From positions 1 through 40,263 of the forward strand of contig CAMTMX010000023.1 in the NCBI GenBank assembly GCA_947073495.1: a stretch of 40,263 nucleotides of DNA. Direction: 5' to 3'. A model generated the notes under the pieces. It had not been told where the DNA came from and made no database searches. It saw only the letters and a program-made list of their open reading frames with translations. This document shows, one piece after another, positions 26,690-34,883 of the stretch. Position 1 is the first letter of the stretch. Each line of letters opens with the position of its first letter. The stretch comes from an uncultured Porphyromonadaceae bacterium (GTDB lineage: Bacteria > Bacteroidota > Bacteroidia > Bacteroidales > Muribaculaceae). The position numbers and the translations under genes are program-made.

Positions 26690-26779
26690 GACACGAATGG
26701 ATCATGATGCGTGGTTAAGGACTACAATTCTTTCCTAAATAATAATTAACCTCTTACCTCATTATAGATAGCATCCAAT

Positions 26780-28162
26780 ATGGACGACAACGAAATATAT
26801 AACTTAGCTGACGATTCTAAATTTGATGAAGACCCCAACGCCTCCATAATCAAGGTTATAGGAGTTGGTGGGGGCGGGAGCAACGCTGTCAACTACATGT
26901 ATGCGCAAAACATACAAAATGTAAATTTTGTGGTCTGCAATACTGACAAACAGCACCTGAATGAGATGGCTGTGCCTACAAAACTGTTGTTAGGCTGGGA
27001 TGTCACACATGGACGCGGTGCCGGAAATAACCCTGAAGTGGGACGTCAGTGTGCCGAAGAAAGCAGTGACGAGATAAAAAAACTCTTCCAGGACGGCACT
27101 GAGATGGTCTTCATAACTGCAGGTATGGGAGGTGGCACCGGCACGGGTGCCGCACCGGTAGTGGCACGTCTCGCAAAAGAAGCTGACATGCTGACCATCG
27201 GTATTGTCACGGTGCCGTTCATGTTCGAGGGGGAGAAAAAGATTCTTAAAGCTCTCGACGGCGCGAATGAAATGCGTGAGCACGTCGATGCACTTCTCGT
27301 CATCAACAACGAAAATCTTATAGAGCTATACAAGGATTATAACTTCTTCAACGCATTCCAGAAAGCTGATGACACATTGGCAAACGCAGCGAGAAGTATT
27401 TCCGATATAATCTCAGAAAGATGCTACATCAATGTCGACTTTCAAGACGTAAAGACGACTTTGAAAGACAGCGGAACTGCAATCATATCCACAGCCTACG
27501 GAGAAGGGGAGCACCGTATCTCGGATGCAATTCACAATGCACTTCACTCCCCGCTTCTTAAAGCCCATGATATCAACACCTCAAAGAGGTTGTTGTTTAA
27601 ATTTACATGCTCGCGCCAATCCGACAATCCTCTGCGCACTGAAGAGATCGCGGAAATCACTCAATTCACCTCGAAGCTTCCCTCAAGCATCGACGTAAAG
27701 TGGGGTATCGGCGACAATCCTGAGCTCGGAGACAAAGTTAAAATCACCGTATTGGCGTCAGGATTTGATGTGACCTTAAGAGAGTCTGAACCCAAATCAT
27801 ACAAAAAGGAAGAGAAACCTAAAGGTCCGATTATCTTTGAAGGTAAAAAAGATCCGGAGGAAGAAAAACAGAAGAAGGAAGAGTCGACTGAGAGGATTGC
27901 CGATTTCTATGGTCCGGACAAGGTCAGAAATCAGCGTCGCACAGCTGCACGCATGAAATATGCCGTGTTGAAGCCCTCTCAATTTGACGATCATGAAGTT
28001 ATTGCACAGATTGAAAGCGTGCCGACGTTCAATCGCGAACCACGTTTCAATGAAGAACTGCAGCGAATATCTGAAGGGCATACCCTCAATACTCATTCTG
28101 AACCCTCCAAAAAAGAGCGGGGAGGGGAAACAATCTCTTTCGGAGATTTTTCCATGCCCTGA
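26780..28162 (+). CDS. ftsZ: Cell division protein FtsZ
   Basis: The tubulin-like GTPase that forms the Z ring. The 460-residue protein has the nucleotide loop VGGGGSNAV (near 29-37), the tubulin signature GGGTGTGAAP (near 117-126), the N-terminal acidic leader typical of the phylum, and the T7-region segment NVDFQDVKTTLKDSG with the catalytic acidic residues. After about residue 335 a linker rich in Lys and Glu (KKEEKPKGPIIFEGKKDPEEEK) leads to a C-terminal stretch ending GETISFGDFSMP. The usual C-terminal FtsA-binding peptide of proteobacteria is not recognisable. It closes the dcw cluster. Confidence 0.98.
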   Translation: MDDNEIYNLADDSKFDEDPNASIIKVIGVGGGGSNAVNYMYAQNIQNVNFVVCNTDKQHLNEMAVPTKLLLGWDVTHGRGAGNNPEVGRQCAEESSDEIKKLFQDGTEMVFITAGMGGGTGTGAAPVVARLAKEADMLTIGIVTVPFMFEGEKKILKALDGANEMREHVDALLVINNENLIELYKDYNFFNAFQKADDTLANAARSISDIISERCYINVDFQDVKTTLKDSGTAIISTAYGEGEHRISDAIHNALHSPLLKAHDINTSKRLLFKFTCSRQSDNPLRTEEIAEITQFTSKLPSSIDVKWGIGDNPELGDKVKITVLASGFDVTLRESEPKSYKKEEKPKGPIIFEGKKDPEEEKQKKEESTERIADFYGPDKVRNQRRTAARMKYAVLKPSQFDDHEVIAQIESVPTFNREPRFNEELQRISEGHTLNTHSEPSKKERGGETISFGDFSMP

Positions 28163-28220
28163 CCACGATAAGAATTCACTCGAATAGAGAACCAATTAAA
28201 ATATATCCAGACAAAACGAG

Positions 28221-28241
28221 CGGAGGCGCGTGGCGGCTCCG
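28221..28241. other. GC-rich hairpin between ftsZ and the methyltransferase gene
   Basis: CGGAGGCGC (28221-28229) and GCGGCTCCG (28233-28241) pair over eight of nine positions around the loop GTG. It stands 23 nt before the next ATG. No T-run follows on the plus strand, so it is more likely a leader structure or RNA-end stabiliser than a terminator. Confidence 0.5.
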
Positions 28242-28264
28242 GATAACCAACAAGAAGTCAAAAA

Positions 28265-29998
28265 ATGGAAACCAAATTCCAGATGGTGGCAAAGACCTTC
28301 CAGGGTCTTGAAGACGTGCTCCGTGACGAACTCATTGAATTAGGGGCAGAGAACGTTGAAATCGGGCTAAGAATGGTAACGTTCGAAGGAGACAACGAAC
28401 TGATGTATCGTGCGAATCTCTGTTGCCGTACTGCCCTAAGAATTCTCAAGCCGATCGTAAAGTTTACGGCTGATTCTACCGATGAGCTTTATGACCAGGT
28501 AAGGGACCTCGATTGGGAACAGTTTATGAACGTAGACTCAACATTCTCGATTGACTCCACCGTCAATAGCGCAGAGTTTACTCATTCGAAATTTGTGACA
28601 TACCGTGTAAAGGACGGCATCGCAGACCATTTCAATGACAAATACGGCAAGCGTCCGTCAATCAGGCTATCAGGTGCAGACGTGCAGCTGAACGTGCATA
28701 TCTCCGACAATCGTGTCACTATCTCACTTGACTCGAGCGGTGAGCCTTTGTCTAAGAGAGGTTACCGTGTGGAACAGACAGAGGCTCCCATCAACGAAGT
28801 GCTTGCAGCCGGCATCATTATGAAGACCGGATGGCGCGGTGATTGCGATTTCGTGGATCCGATGTGCGGATCAGGCACATTTCTTGTTGAGGCTGCGCTG
28901 ATCGCCGCTAATATCAACCCCGGCATTTACAGGGAGCATTTCGCTTTTGAGAAATGGCCGGACTTTGATCAGGACCTCTTTGAGGAAATATACAACGACG
29001 ACTCCGCCGAAAGGGAATTCGCCTATAAGATCTATGGCGGCGATATTTCTCCCGAAGCAGTGGCGATTGCCCGCAAAAACATTAAGTCGGCACGTGTGGA
29101 TGACATGGTTGAGCTACAGTGCAAGTCAGTGACGGAATGGACAGACAATGCCCCGGAAGGTGTTCTCGTGACAAATCCTCCTTACGGAGAAAGACTTCGT
29201 CCGGACAATATCAACCTTCTTTACAGAAGCATAGGAACCACTCTAAAGACATATTTCCAAGGATGGCACGCCTGGATAATTGGATTTAAAGACGAGCAGT
29301 TTGCTGAAATCGGGTTGAAACCTTCAATCAAGATCCCTCTTCACAACGGCAGCCTCGAATGTAGTCTCCGTGAATACGTATTGTTTGACGGGAAGTATTC
29401 CGATTTCCGTGCAGATGGAGGAAGTGTGAGCAATCCCGATGCACGCAAGGAACAGGGGCCTAAGAAAGTACGCCATATTTCCGATGATGATTGGGAAAAA
29501 CAGGCTAAAAAATTCAATAGCGGCAAAGGGATGACCGACGACCGCAAAAAGAAAAAAAACTTTAACCGGGACGATAAAAAACGATCGTTTGACAGTGCCC
29601 CAAAAGGACATTTCAGCCATGACGATGATGATGATTTTGATAATTATCGCCCGGCAGGTAATAGTTTCAAGCAGAACCGCAATTACGACAGAGACAGCCG
29701 GAATGACCGTGCAGGACGAGGGTTCGAACGCAACGACAGGGGAGAACGCAAGCCTTTCCGCGGTGATAAGAATGATCGACAGTTTAATCGTGACAACCGT
29801 GGCGGCAACAACAAAGGCAACCGCGGTTTCGAGAAGGGAGACCGGAAATTTGACCGCGACCGTAAACCTCAGGAAAACCGGGGATACAATCCGGCAAATT
29901 CCCGTGGGCCCCGCCTGCCGCAATCATCTGAAACTATAATCAACCCCGTCCACATGCGCCAACGCAAGGGTTGGAAGAAGAATGAAGAAGAAGATTAA
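28265..29998 (+). CDS. THUMP-domain class I RNA methyltransferase with long charged C-terminal tail
   Basis: A 577-residue SAM-dependent RNA methyltransferase like the N-terminal module of RlmL (23S rRNA m2G) and YpsC. Residues about 1-165 are the N-terminal ferredoxin-like and THUMP RNA-binding region (METKFQMVAKTFQGLEDVL, later KRGYRVEQTEAPINE). The catalytic domain has the SAM motif DPMCGSGTFLVEAAL (near 198-212) and the base-flipping NPPYGERL (near 303-310), which fits N2-guanine methylation. From about residue 385 a 190-residue tail is low-complexity: KKKKNFNRDDKKR, a DDDDDFD patch, then repeats rich in Arg, Asn, Asp and Gly (NDRAGRGFERNDRGER). Such a tail resembles RGG-type RNA-binding disorder. 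The exact rRNA target is unknown. Confidence 0.88.
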   Translation: METKFQMVAKTFQGLEDVLRDELIELGAENVEIGLRMVTFEGDNELMYRANLCCRTALRILKPIVKFTADSTDELYDQVRDLDWEQFMNVDSTFSIDSTVNSAEFTHSKFVTYRVKDGIADHFNDKYGKRPSIRLSGADVQLNVHISDNRVTISLDSSGEPLSKRGYRVEQTEAPINEVLAAGIIMKTGWRGDCDFVDPMCGSGTFLVEAALIAANINPGIYREHFAFEKWPDFDQDLFEEIYNDDSAEREFAYKIYGGDISPEAVAIARKNIKSARVDDMVELQCKSVTEWTDNAPEGVLVTNPPYGERLRPDNINLLYRSIGTTLKTYFQGWHAWIIGFKDEQFAEIGLKPSIKIPLHNGSLECSLREYVLFDGKYSDFRADGGSVSNPDARKEQGPKKVRHISDDDWEKQAKKFNSGKGMTDDRKKKKNFNRDDKKRSFDSAPKGHFSHDDDDDFDNYRPAGNSFKQNRNYDRDSRNDRAGRGFERNDRGERKPFRGDKNDRQFNRDNRGGNNKGNRGFEKGDRKFDRDRKPQENRGYNPANSRGPRLPQSSETIINPVHMRQRKGWKKNEEED

Positions 29999-30046
29999 CC
30001 TCTACGGGGCTTATAATCTTTTTAATTCCGACAAAGACACATCCAA

Positions 30047-31033
30047 GTGACACGATATAAAGGAATTGGAAAAAACGGATTAGTGCTCGCTGTCATGGCA
30101 ATGATTGCCATGACAGCCGTGGCATATATATATCGTCCGGGTTCAAGGATTACCGGAGAACTCGGAATATGTCTCCCATCTCCAAATATTTGGGAAATAA
30201 ATCCTGTGTCATCATGGATTATCAACACCGTGCTGACAGGAGCTATCGCCTTGGGTGGTTTTTTCCTTAACCGCACTCACAACTTCATCCGTTCTACGCA
30301 ACCGGTGCTACCGGTAATGTTTCTTTTGCTTGCAGGTTCAAATCCTTGGATCAACTATTATCTATCTTCCTCCACACTGATATGCGCTGTCAATCTGATA
30401 GCTTTATCGATATTATTCGGGGAATATGATTCCCGGAATGCCACTCAGCCGATGTTTGCCATAGGCACATTCATATCGGTCGGATCCATGTTCCAATATG
30501 CGTTCCTGCCGATGACTTTAGCCTATATTCTGGGTGCTATAATTATGAAAGCATTCAGATTGAAGGAATTATTGGCGCTGGGAATGGGTATGATAGCTCC
30601 ATATTGGGTGGGAGTCGGATTGGGGCTTATCAGTCTTGACTCTTTTGAAATGCCTGATATTACAAATCTTTTCAGCAATTTTGCAAAAGCGTCTGAAATA
30701 TTTGTTTTGGCTCTAAGCGTAGGGATCGCAATATTCTTTGGCGCTCTCCTTGCATTAAACAACAGCATAAAGCTATATGCCGGTAATTCAAGAGTTAATG
30801 CCCAAAACATGACAATAACATTATTGGGTGTGATCAGTGTCATCTGTATCATAGTCGATTTCTCAAATATGTTAGCTTACCTCGGCACATTATACTTCAC
30901 CGTGGCTGTTCAAGTAGCAAACATGTGTGCCTTATGGAAAATTAAACGAGAATGGCTTGTGGTACTGATTCCGGCAGTTATATACATCGGATTTTTCATT
31001 ACAATGATTCTCAACGGAGTCAGCCATGGATAA
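30047..31033 (+). CDS. Multi-pass membrane protein of unknown function
   Basis: A 328-residue, very hydrophobic protein with a GTG start. About nine to ten membrane helices can be read, for example LVLAVMAMIAMTAVAYIY (12-29), INTVLTGAIALGGFFL, PVMFLLLAG, LICAVNLIALSILFG, and a C-terminal VVLIPAVIYIGFFITMIL. Loops are short and there is no recognisable enzyme motif. It resembles in layout the small uncharacterised polytopic families (DUF6427-like) common in Bacteroidota, but I cannot confirm that. It follows the methyltransferase gene by 48 nt and is probably cotranscribed with it. Confidence 0.75.
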   Translation: MTRYKGIGKNGLVLAVMAMIAMTAVAYIYRPGSRITGELGICLPSPNIWEINPVSSWIINTVLTGAIALGGFFLNRTHNFIRSTQPVLPVMFLLLAGSNPWINYYLSSSTLICAVNLIALSILFGEYDSRNATQPMFAIGTFISVGSMFQYAFLPMTLAYILGAIIMKAFRLKELLALGMGMIAPYWVGVGLGLISLDSFEMPDITNLFSNFAKASEIFVLALSVGIAIFFGALLALNNSIKLYAGNSRVNAQNMTITLLGVISVICIIVDFSNMLAYLGTLYFTVAVQVANMCALWKIKREWLVVLIPAVIYIGFFITMILNGVSHG

Positions 31034-31190
31034 ATAATGCCATTTTTTCACAAACAAAAATTGAGAGCAACCAGGTTATAAGTTTGTAGCAAACGGGGTG
31101 AGTTTTTTGTAAAATGAAACCGACAACCGAATACCTACAACCAAAGACCGTTAAGCGAGTGCGAAACTTAAATAAAAATTTGCAGACATT

Positions 31191-32213
31191 ATGGAGTGTA
31201 AACTCAAAATTATAGCCGACAATAAAATACCATTCCTGAAGGGACGTCTTGAAAGCATTGCCGACGTGACTTATGCCAACCCGGACTCTTTTGATCGGGA
31301 TCTTGTAAAAAATGCCGACGCATTGATAATTCGGACACGCACCCGTTGCGGCGCCGCTCTTCTGGAAGGTTCATCAGTGAAATTAATAGCCACCGCTACA
31401 ATCGGGACGGACCATATTGATCTTGAATGGTGTAAGAGAAATGGCATCGAGATACGTAATGCCGCAGGCTGCAATGCCCCCGGCGTGGCACAATATGTAT
31501 GGTCGTCATTGCTCAGAAACGGCTTTGACCCTAAAGAAGACACATTAGGCGTTGTAGGTTACGGCAATGTAGGATCGATAGTGGCAGACTGGGGCAAAAA
31601 ATTAGGGTGCCGCATACTCGTATGCGACCCGCCCAGAAAAAAATCGGGTATGAAAGATGTGGATTACCTCAATTTGGAGCAAGTCCTACATGAAGCGGAT
31701 GCCGTTACCATCCATACTCCATTGACAAATACCGGCGAGGACGCCACATTCCACATGATTGACGCAAAACATTTGGAGATGCTGAAAAGAGGGGCGATCC
31801 TGATCAATTCGGCAAGAGGAAGCGTTGTTGATAATGAAGCATGGAAAAATCACTTGAAAGAAGGGAGAACAAAAGCTTTCATCGATACCTGGGAATGGGA
31901 ACCCGGAATTGACAGAGAGCTGCTTAAATTAGCTACTATCGCAACCCCACACATAGCGGGTTATTCTTTTGAAGGGAAACAACGTGCCACACGCATGGCT
32001 CTCGAGGCCGTAGGTCAATTTTTTGGAATATCTATCGACAAATCAGGATTAGAAGGGGAATACCACATCCCTCATGAACTCGCGACAGAGGTTATCTGCA
32101 CTTCTTACAATCCTTTTTCCGACACAAACGCATTGAAGAACAATCCCGACTGTTTTGAGCAACTGAGAAGCGATTACAATTACCGCAAAGAGCCCAAGAT
32201 GAACAACCGATAA
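31191..32213 (+). CDS. pdxB: 4-phosphoerythronate dehydrogenase
   Basis: Oxidises 4-phosphoerythronate in the DXP-dependent pathway to pyridoxal phosphate (vitamin B6). The 340-residue protein has the D-2-hydroxyacid dehydrogenase fold: an N-terminal KIIADNKIPFLKG, KLIATATIGTDHIDLEWC, GCNAPGVAQYV, an NAD loop VVGYGNVGS (near 119-127), and the catalytic Arg (INSARGSVVDNEA), acidic residue (DTWEWEP) and His (ATPHIAGYSFEGK). YSFEGK and the short C-terminal domain separate PdxB from the serine-pathway SerA. It is slightly shorter than the E. coli enzyme (378). The 157-nt gap upstream contains a lone TAAGTTTG (31079-31086) without a well spaced -33 element. Confidence 0.93.
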   Translation: MECKLKIIADNKIPFLKGRLESIADVTYANPDSFDRDLVKNADALIIRTRTRCGAALLEGSSVKLIATATIGTDHIDLEWCKRNGIEIRNAAGCNAPGVAQYVWSSLLRNGFDPKEDTLGVVGYGNVGSIVADWGKKLGCRILVCDPPRKKSGMKDVDYLNLEQVLHEADAVTIHTPLTNTGEDATFHMIDAKHLEMLKRGAILINSARGSVVDNEAWKNHLKEGRTKAFIDTWEWEPGIDRELLKLATIATPHIAGYSFEGKQRATRMALEAVGQFFGISIDKSGLEGEYHIPHELATEVICTSYNPFSDTNALKNNPDCFEQLRSDYNYRKEPKMNNR

Positions 32214-32250
32214 CGGTTATATACCTGAATTAAATCTTCCTGCATTACCG

Positions 32251-32916
32251 ATGGCAAAAGATAAAAAATATTACGTCATTTTCAAGGGACATAATCCCGG
32301 GGTATACGACGACTGGAATGATGCCAAGGAGCAAATTGACGGGTTTTCGAATCCGGTCTACAAAGGATACGGAAGCCCTTCGGAGGCTGCCGAGGCTTAT
32401 CGTAAATTCAGCCGTAAGGCAGACGACGGAGACCTGGGGAAATTCCTCGCCCAGGCAAGTCTCCGGACACTTCCCAAACCCGGACAGCCGGACTATATGA
32501 CAAACCCTGAAGTTGATCTTGACGCATGGGCGGTAGATGCTTCCTGTCTTGGCAATCCCGGCAAAATGGAATATCAGGGTGTAGAGCTTATGACAGGACG
32601 GACTCTTTTCCGCATCGGTCCGTTTGACGATGCCACAAACAACATCGGGGAGTTTTTGGCAATAGTCCATGCCATGGCGCTCATGACAAGGGAAGGGAAG
32701 GTTCATAACATTTATTCAGATTCCGTGTCCGGGATGTCGTGGGTCAGAAACCGCAAAATAAAAACCCAACTACAGCAGACTCCTCGCAACGCAAAAGTGT
32801 TTGAACTCATGGCTCGTGCCTTGACATGGCTTCACACTCATCAATTCCCCGCAAAAGTCTTGAAATGGCAGACCGACAGATGGGGAGAGATTCCGGCAGA
32901 TTTCGGAAGGAAATAG
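32251..32916 (+). CDS. Ribonuclease HI with N-terminal viroplasmin domain
   Basis: Cleaves the RNA strand of RNA-DNA hybrids. The 221-residue protein begins with a 45-50 residue viroplasmin (RNase H N-terminal) module, KKYYVIFKGHNPGVYDDW and then FSNPVYKGYGSPSEA, which binds hybrid duplex and is also found in eukaryotic RNase H1. After a linker the catalytic domain (about 92-221) carries the four acidic residues: Asp in AVDASCLGNPG, Glu in NNIGEFLAI, Asp in IYSDSVSGMSW, and Asp near the end in QTDRWGEIPADF. All active-site acids are present. It starts 37 nt after pdxB and queG starts 13 nt after it, so the three look like one operon. Confidence 0.9.
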   Translation: MAKDKKYYVIFKGHNPGVYDDWNDAKEQIDGFSNPVYKGYGSPSEAAEAYRKFSRKADDGDLGKFLAQASLRTLPKPGQPDYMTNPEVDLDAWAVDASCLGNPGKMEYQGVELMTGRTLFRIGPFDDATNNIGEFLAIVHAMALMTREGKVHNIYSDSVSGMSWVRNRKIKTQLQQTPRNAKVFELMARALTWLHTHQFPAKVLKWQTDRWGEIPADFGRK

Positions 32917-32929
32917 GGGAGTGTTGCAT

Positions 32930-33877
32930 ATGATCCGCACCGATGGAAATAATATCAAAAACGATATCCGTGAAGCATTGCTGGCATCCGGGGCTGCGGC
33001 GATAGGTTTCGCCCGGGCAGAACAGGTTGAAGCGGATGTCATAGAAGGATACAATCGCTGGATACGGAATGGGAACCATGCGGGAATGGACTATCTGGAA
33101 CGCCATGCCAGACTCAAGCCTGACCCATCAAACGTGCTTGAGAATGTATCAACCGTGATAAGTATGGCATTCAGCTACACGCCGGCACAAAGGCGCAACC
33201 CGGAGTTGCCCGCTATCGCATGCTATGCGTATGGCGAAGACTATCACGATGTGTTGAGAAAGCGGATTATGCCCATTGTGGAGTGTCTAAAAAAAGACCT
33301 TGGAGGAGAATGGAGGATATGTATAGACTCCGCACCATTGTCAGAAAGATATTGGGCGATAAAATGTGGGATTGGGACAAGAGGCAGAAACGGCTCTGTA
33401 ATCGTCGATAATTTCGGCAGCTATATTTTCCTTGTCGAAGTCTTGACAACGCTTAGAATCGCTCCTGACGAGCCGAGAAAAGATATATGCATGGATTGTG
33501 GAGCCTGCATAAAAGCATGTCCCCAAGGCGCTCTGATGGCTGACGGCACTGTGGATGCACGCAAATGTATAAATTATCTCACAATCGAACACAGAGGGGA
33601 ATGGGAAGGGGAGAACTCCAGGACCATGCACACGGAAGCAGCCAAAAATTCGCTTTTCGGTTGCGACATCTGTCAGGAAGTATGTCCGCACAACCGAAAC
33701 ATACCTCCCACAAATATTCCGGAATTCCAACCCAAAGAAGAATTATTGTCTCTGACTGCCGAACAAGCCATTAAAATGAGCCGTGAAGAATTTTCAAAAA
33801 TATTTAAAGGTTCTCCCGTGAAACGTGCAAAATTCGAAGGATTTAGAAGAAATGCCTTAAATTTGGCAAAAGATTAG
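32930..33877 (+). CDS. queG: Epoxyqueuosine reductase
   Basis: Reduces epoxyqueuosine to queuosine in tRNA (last step of the Q34 pathway) with a cobalamin and two [4Fe-4S] clusters. The protein is 315 residues from the ATG at 32930; a GTG at 32921 would add three. Family motifs: AAAIGFARAEQV, GNHAGMDYLERHARLKPDP, SMAFSYTPAQ, CIDSAPLSERYWAIKCGIG (split across the active site) and two ferredoxin-like clusters, CMDCGACIKACPQGAL (near 187) and CDICQEVCPHNR (near 245). A pathway partner such as queA or tgt is not in the window. The stop lies 16 nt from the stop of the convergent gene, and I see no terminator between them. Confidence 0.95.
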   Translation: MIRTDGNNIKNDIREALLASGAAAIGFARAEQVEADVIEGYNRWIRNGNHAGMDYLERHARLKPDPSNVLENVSTVISMAFSYTPAQRRNPELPAIACYAYGEDYHDVLRKRIMPIVECLKKDLGGEWRICIDSAPLSERYWAIKCGIGTRGRNGSVIVDNFGSYIFLVEVLTTLRIAPDEPRKDICMDCGACIKACPQGALMADGTVDARKCINYLTIEHRGEWEGENSRTMHTEAAKNSLFGCDICQEVCPHNRNIPPTNIPEFQPKEELLSLTAEQAIKMSREEFSKIFKGSPVKRAKFEGFRRNALNLAKD

Positions 33878-33893
33878 GATACACGCCGGAAAA

Positions 33894-34883
33894 TCAATTT
33901 CCTGAGTCTATATTTTGGATAAGGGCACGCGTTGCCGACTCGGCATCGGTAATACCGGATGCTGCAGCACGCTCATACCAGTAGGCGGCGGGAGGGACTG
34001 AGTCGGGGAGGGCATCCGGGAAAATATCAAGCAGTTCGGCAATAACAAACTGCGCCGATGGATTACCCAATTCAGCCGCCTGGAAATAGAATTTTATAGA
34101 CTGTGTGTGATCGTAATCGATTCCCTTCCCTTTGGAATAAGCATCCCCAAGGAGCGCCAATGCTACAGGATTGTTGTTTTTCGCAGCATTTTTAAACAAA
34201 ATCACCCCTGCCACGGGCGCATGACGGGAATAATAGTATCTGCCGAGCGCCACAGCCGAATCCGCTGATAGTTTTTCCCATTTTTTCCCCATCATTGATA
34301 TCAATTTCAATTCAGCGTCATGCAGCCCCTTATCAATTGCCCGGTTATAGAGAGTGACGGCAAATGCGGTGTCCGGAGCAACTCCCAATCCTTGCCGGTA
34401 AAGGTCGGCAAGCTGACTCTCAGCCTGAGGAAGACCCGCATCAGCCGCTTTCTTCAGCCAACATACACCTTTTTGATAATCACGGGGAACAACATCACTT
34501 TCTGTAAAGAGATACCCCAAGTTATTTGCAGCCGTAATATCTCCGTCTTCGGCAGCTTTCGCTATCCAGAAAAGGGCTGAATCAATATTTTGTTCCACAA
34601 ATTCCCCTTTGAAATATCTGAATCCAAGATAATTTTCCGCACGAGCATACCCTTTTGCCGCTGAGAGCCTGTATAAGGCTGTTGAACGGGAGGAATCTAT
34701 AGGTATCGAATCATAACCCCTGTCGTGAAGCGAAGCGAGATCGTAAAGAGATTTAGGGTCTCCGGCATTTGCCATTTCCACGAGTTCACGCAAGGCAAGA
34801 CGTTTGCGTGTCACCTCTTCAGAGGCGGCACCACCTGCCAAAAGCAAGAAAAATAAAATAAAAGGGAAGGCTCTAAGCATCAT
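33894..34883 (-). CDS. Sel1-repeat protein, exported
   Basis: A 329-residue protein with an N-terminal hydrophobic signal (MMLRAFPFILFFLLLAGGAASEE, about 20 residues) and a series of Sel1-like (TPR-related) repeats: units such as GDPKSLYDLASLHDRGY, GDITAANNLGYLF, GLPQAESQLADLYRQGLGV and NPVALALLGDAYSKGKGI recur about every 36 residues. Such solenoids bind proteins; no enzyme motif is visible. Its ATG overlaps the stop of porX by 4 nt, so it is coupled to it and transcribed from the porW promoter. A periplasmic role tied to type IX secretion is inference from context only. Confidence 0.85.
   Translation of the reverse strand: MMLRAFPFILFFLLLAGGAASEEVTRKRLALRELVEMANAGDPKSLYDLASLHDRGYDSIPIDSSRSTALYRLSAAKGYARAENYLGFRYFKGEFVEQNIDSALFWIAKAAEDGDITAANNLGYLFTESDVVPRDYQKGVCWLKKAADAGLPQAESQLADLYRQGLGVAPDTAFAVTLYNRAIDKGLHDAELKLISMMGKKWEKLSADSAVALGRYYYSRHAPVAGVILFKNAAKNNNPVALALLGDAYSKGKGIDYDHTQSIKFYFQAAELGNPSAQFVIAELLDIFPDALPDSVPPAAYWYERAAASGITDAESATRALIQNIDSGN

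Noticed and set aside
31079..31086. TAAGTTTG as the pdxB promoter
   Set aside because: The nearest TTG upstream is only 15 nt away, too short for the consensus spacing.
33878..33893. Bidirectional terminator between queG and the Sel1-like gene
   Set aside because: The convergent genes are 16 nt apart, but no inverted repeat with T-runs is visible.
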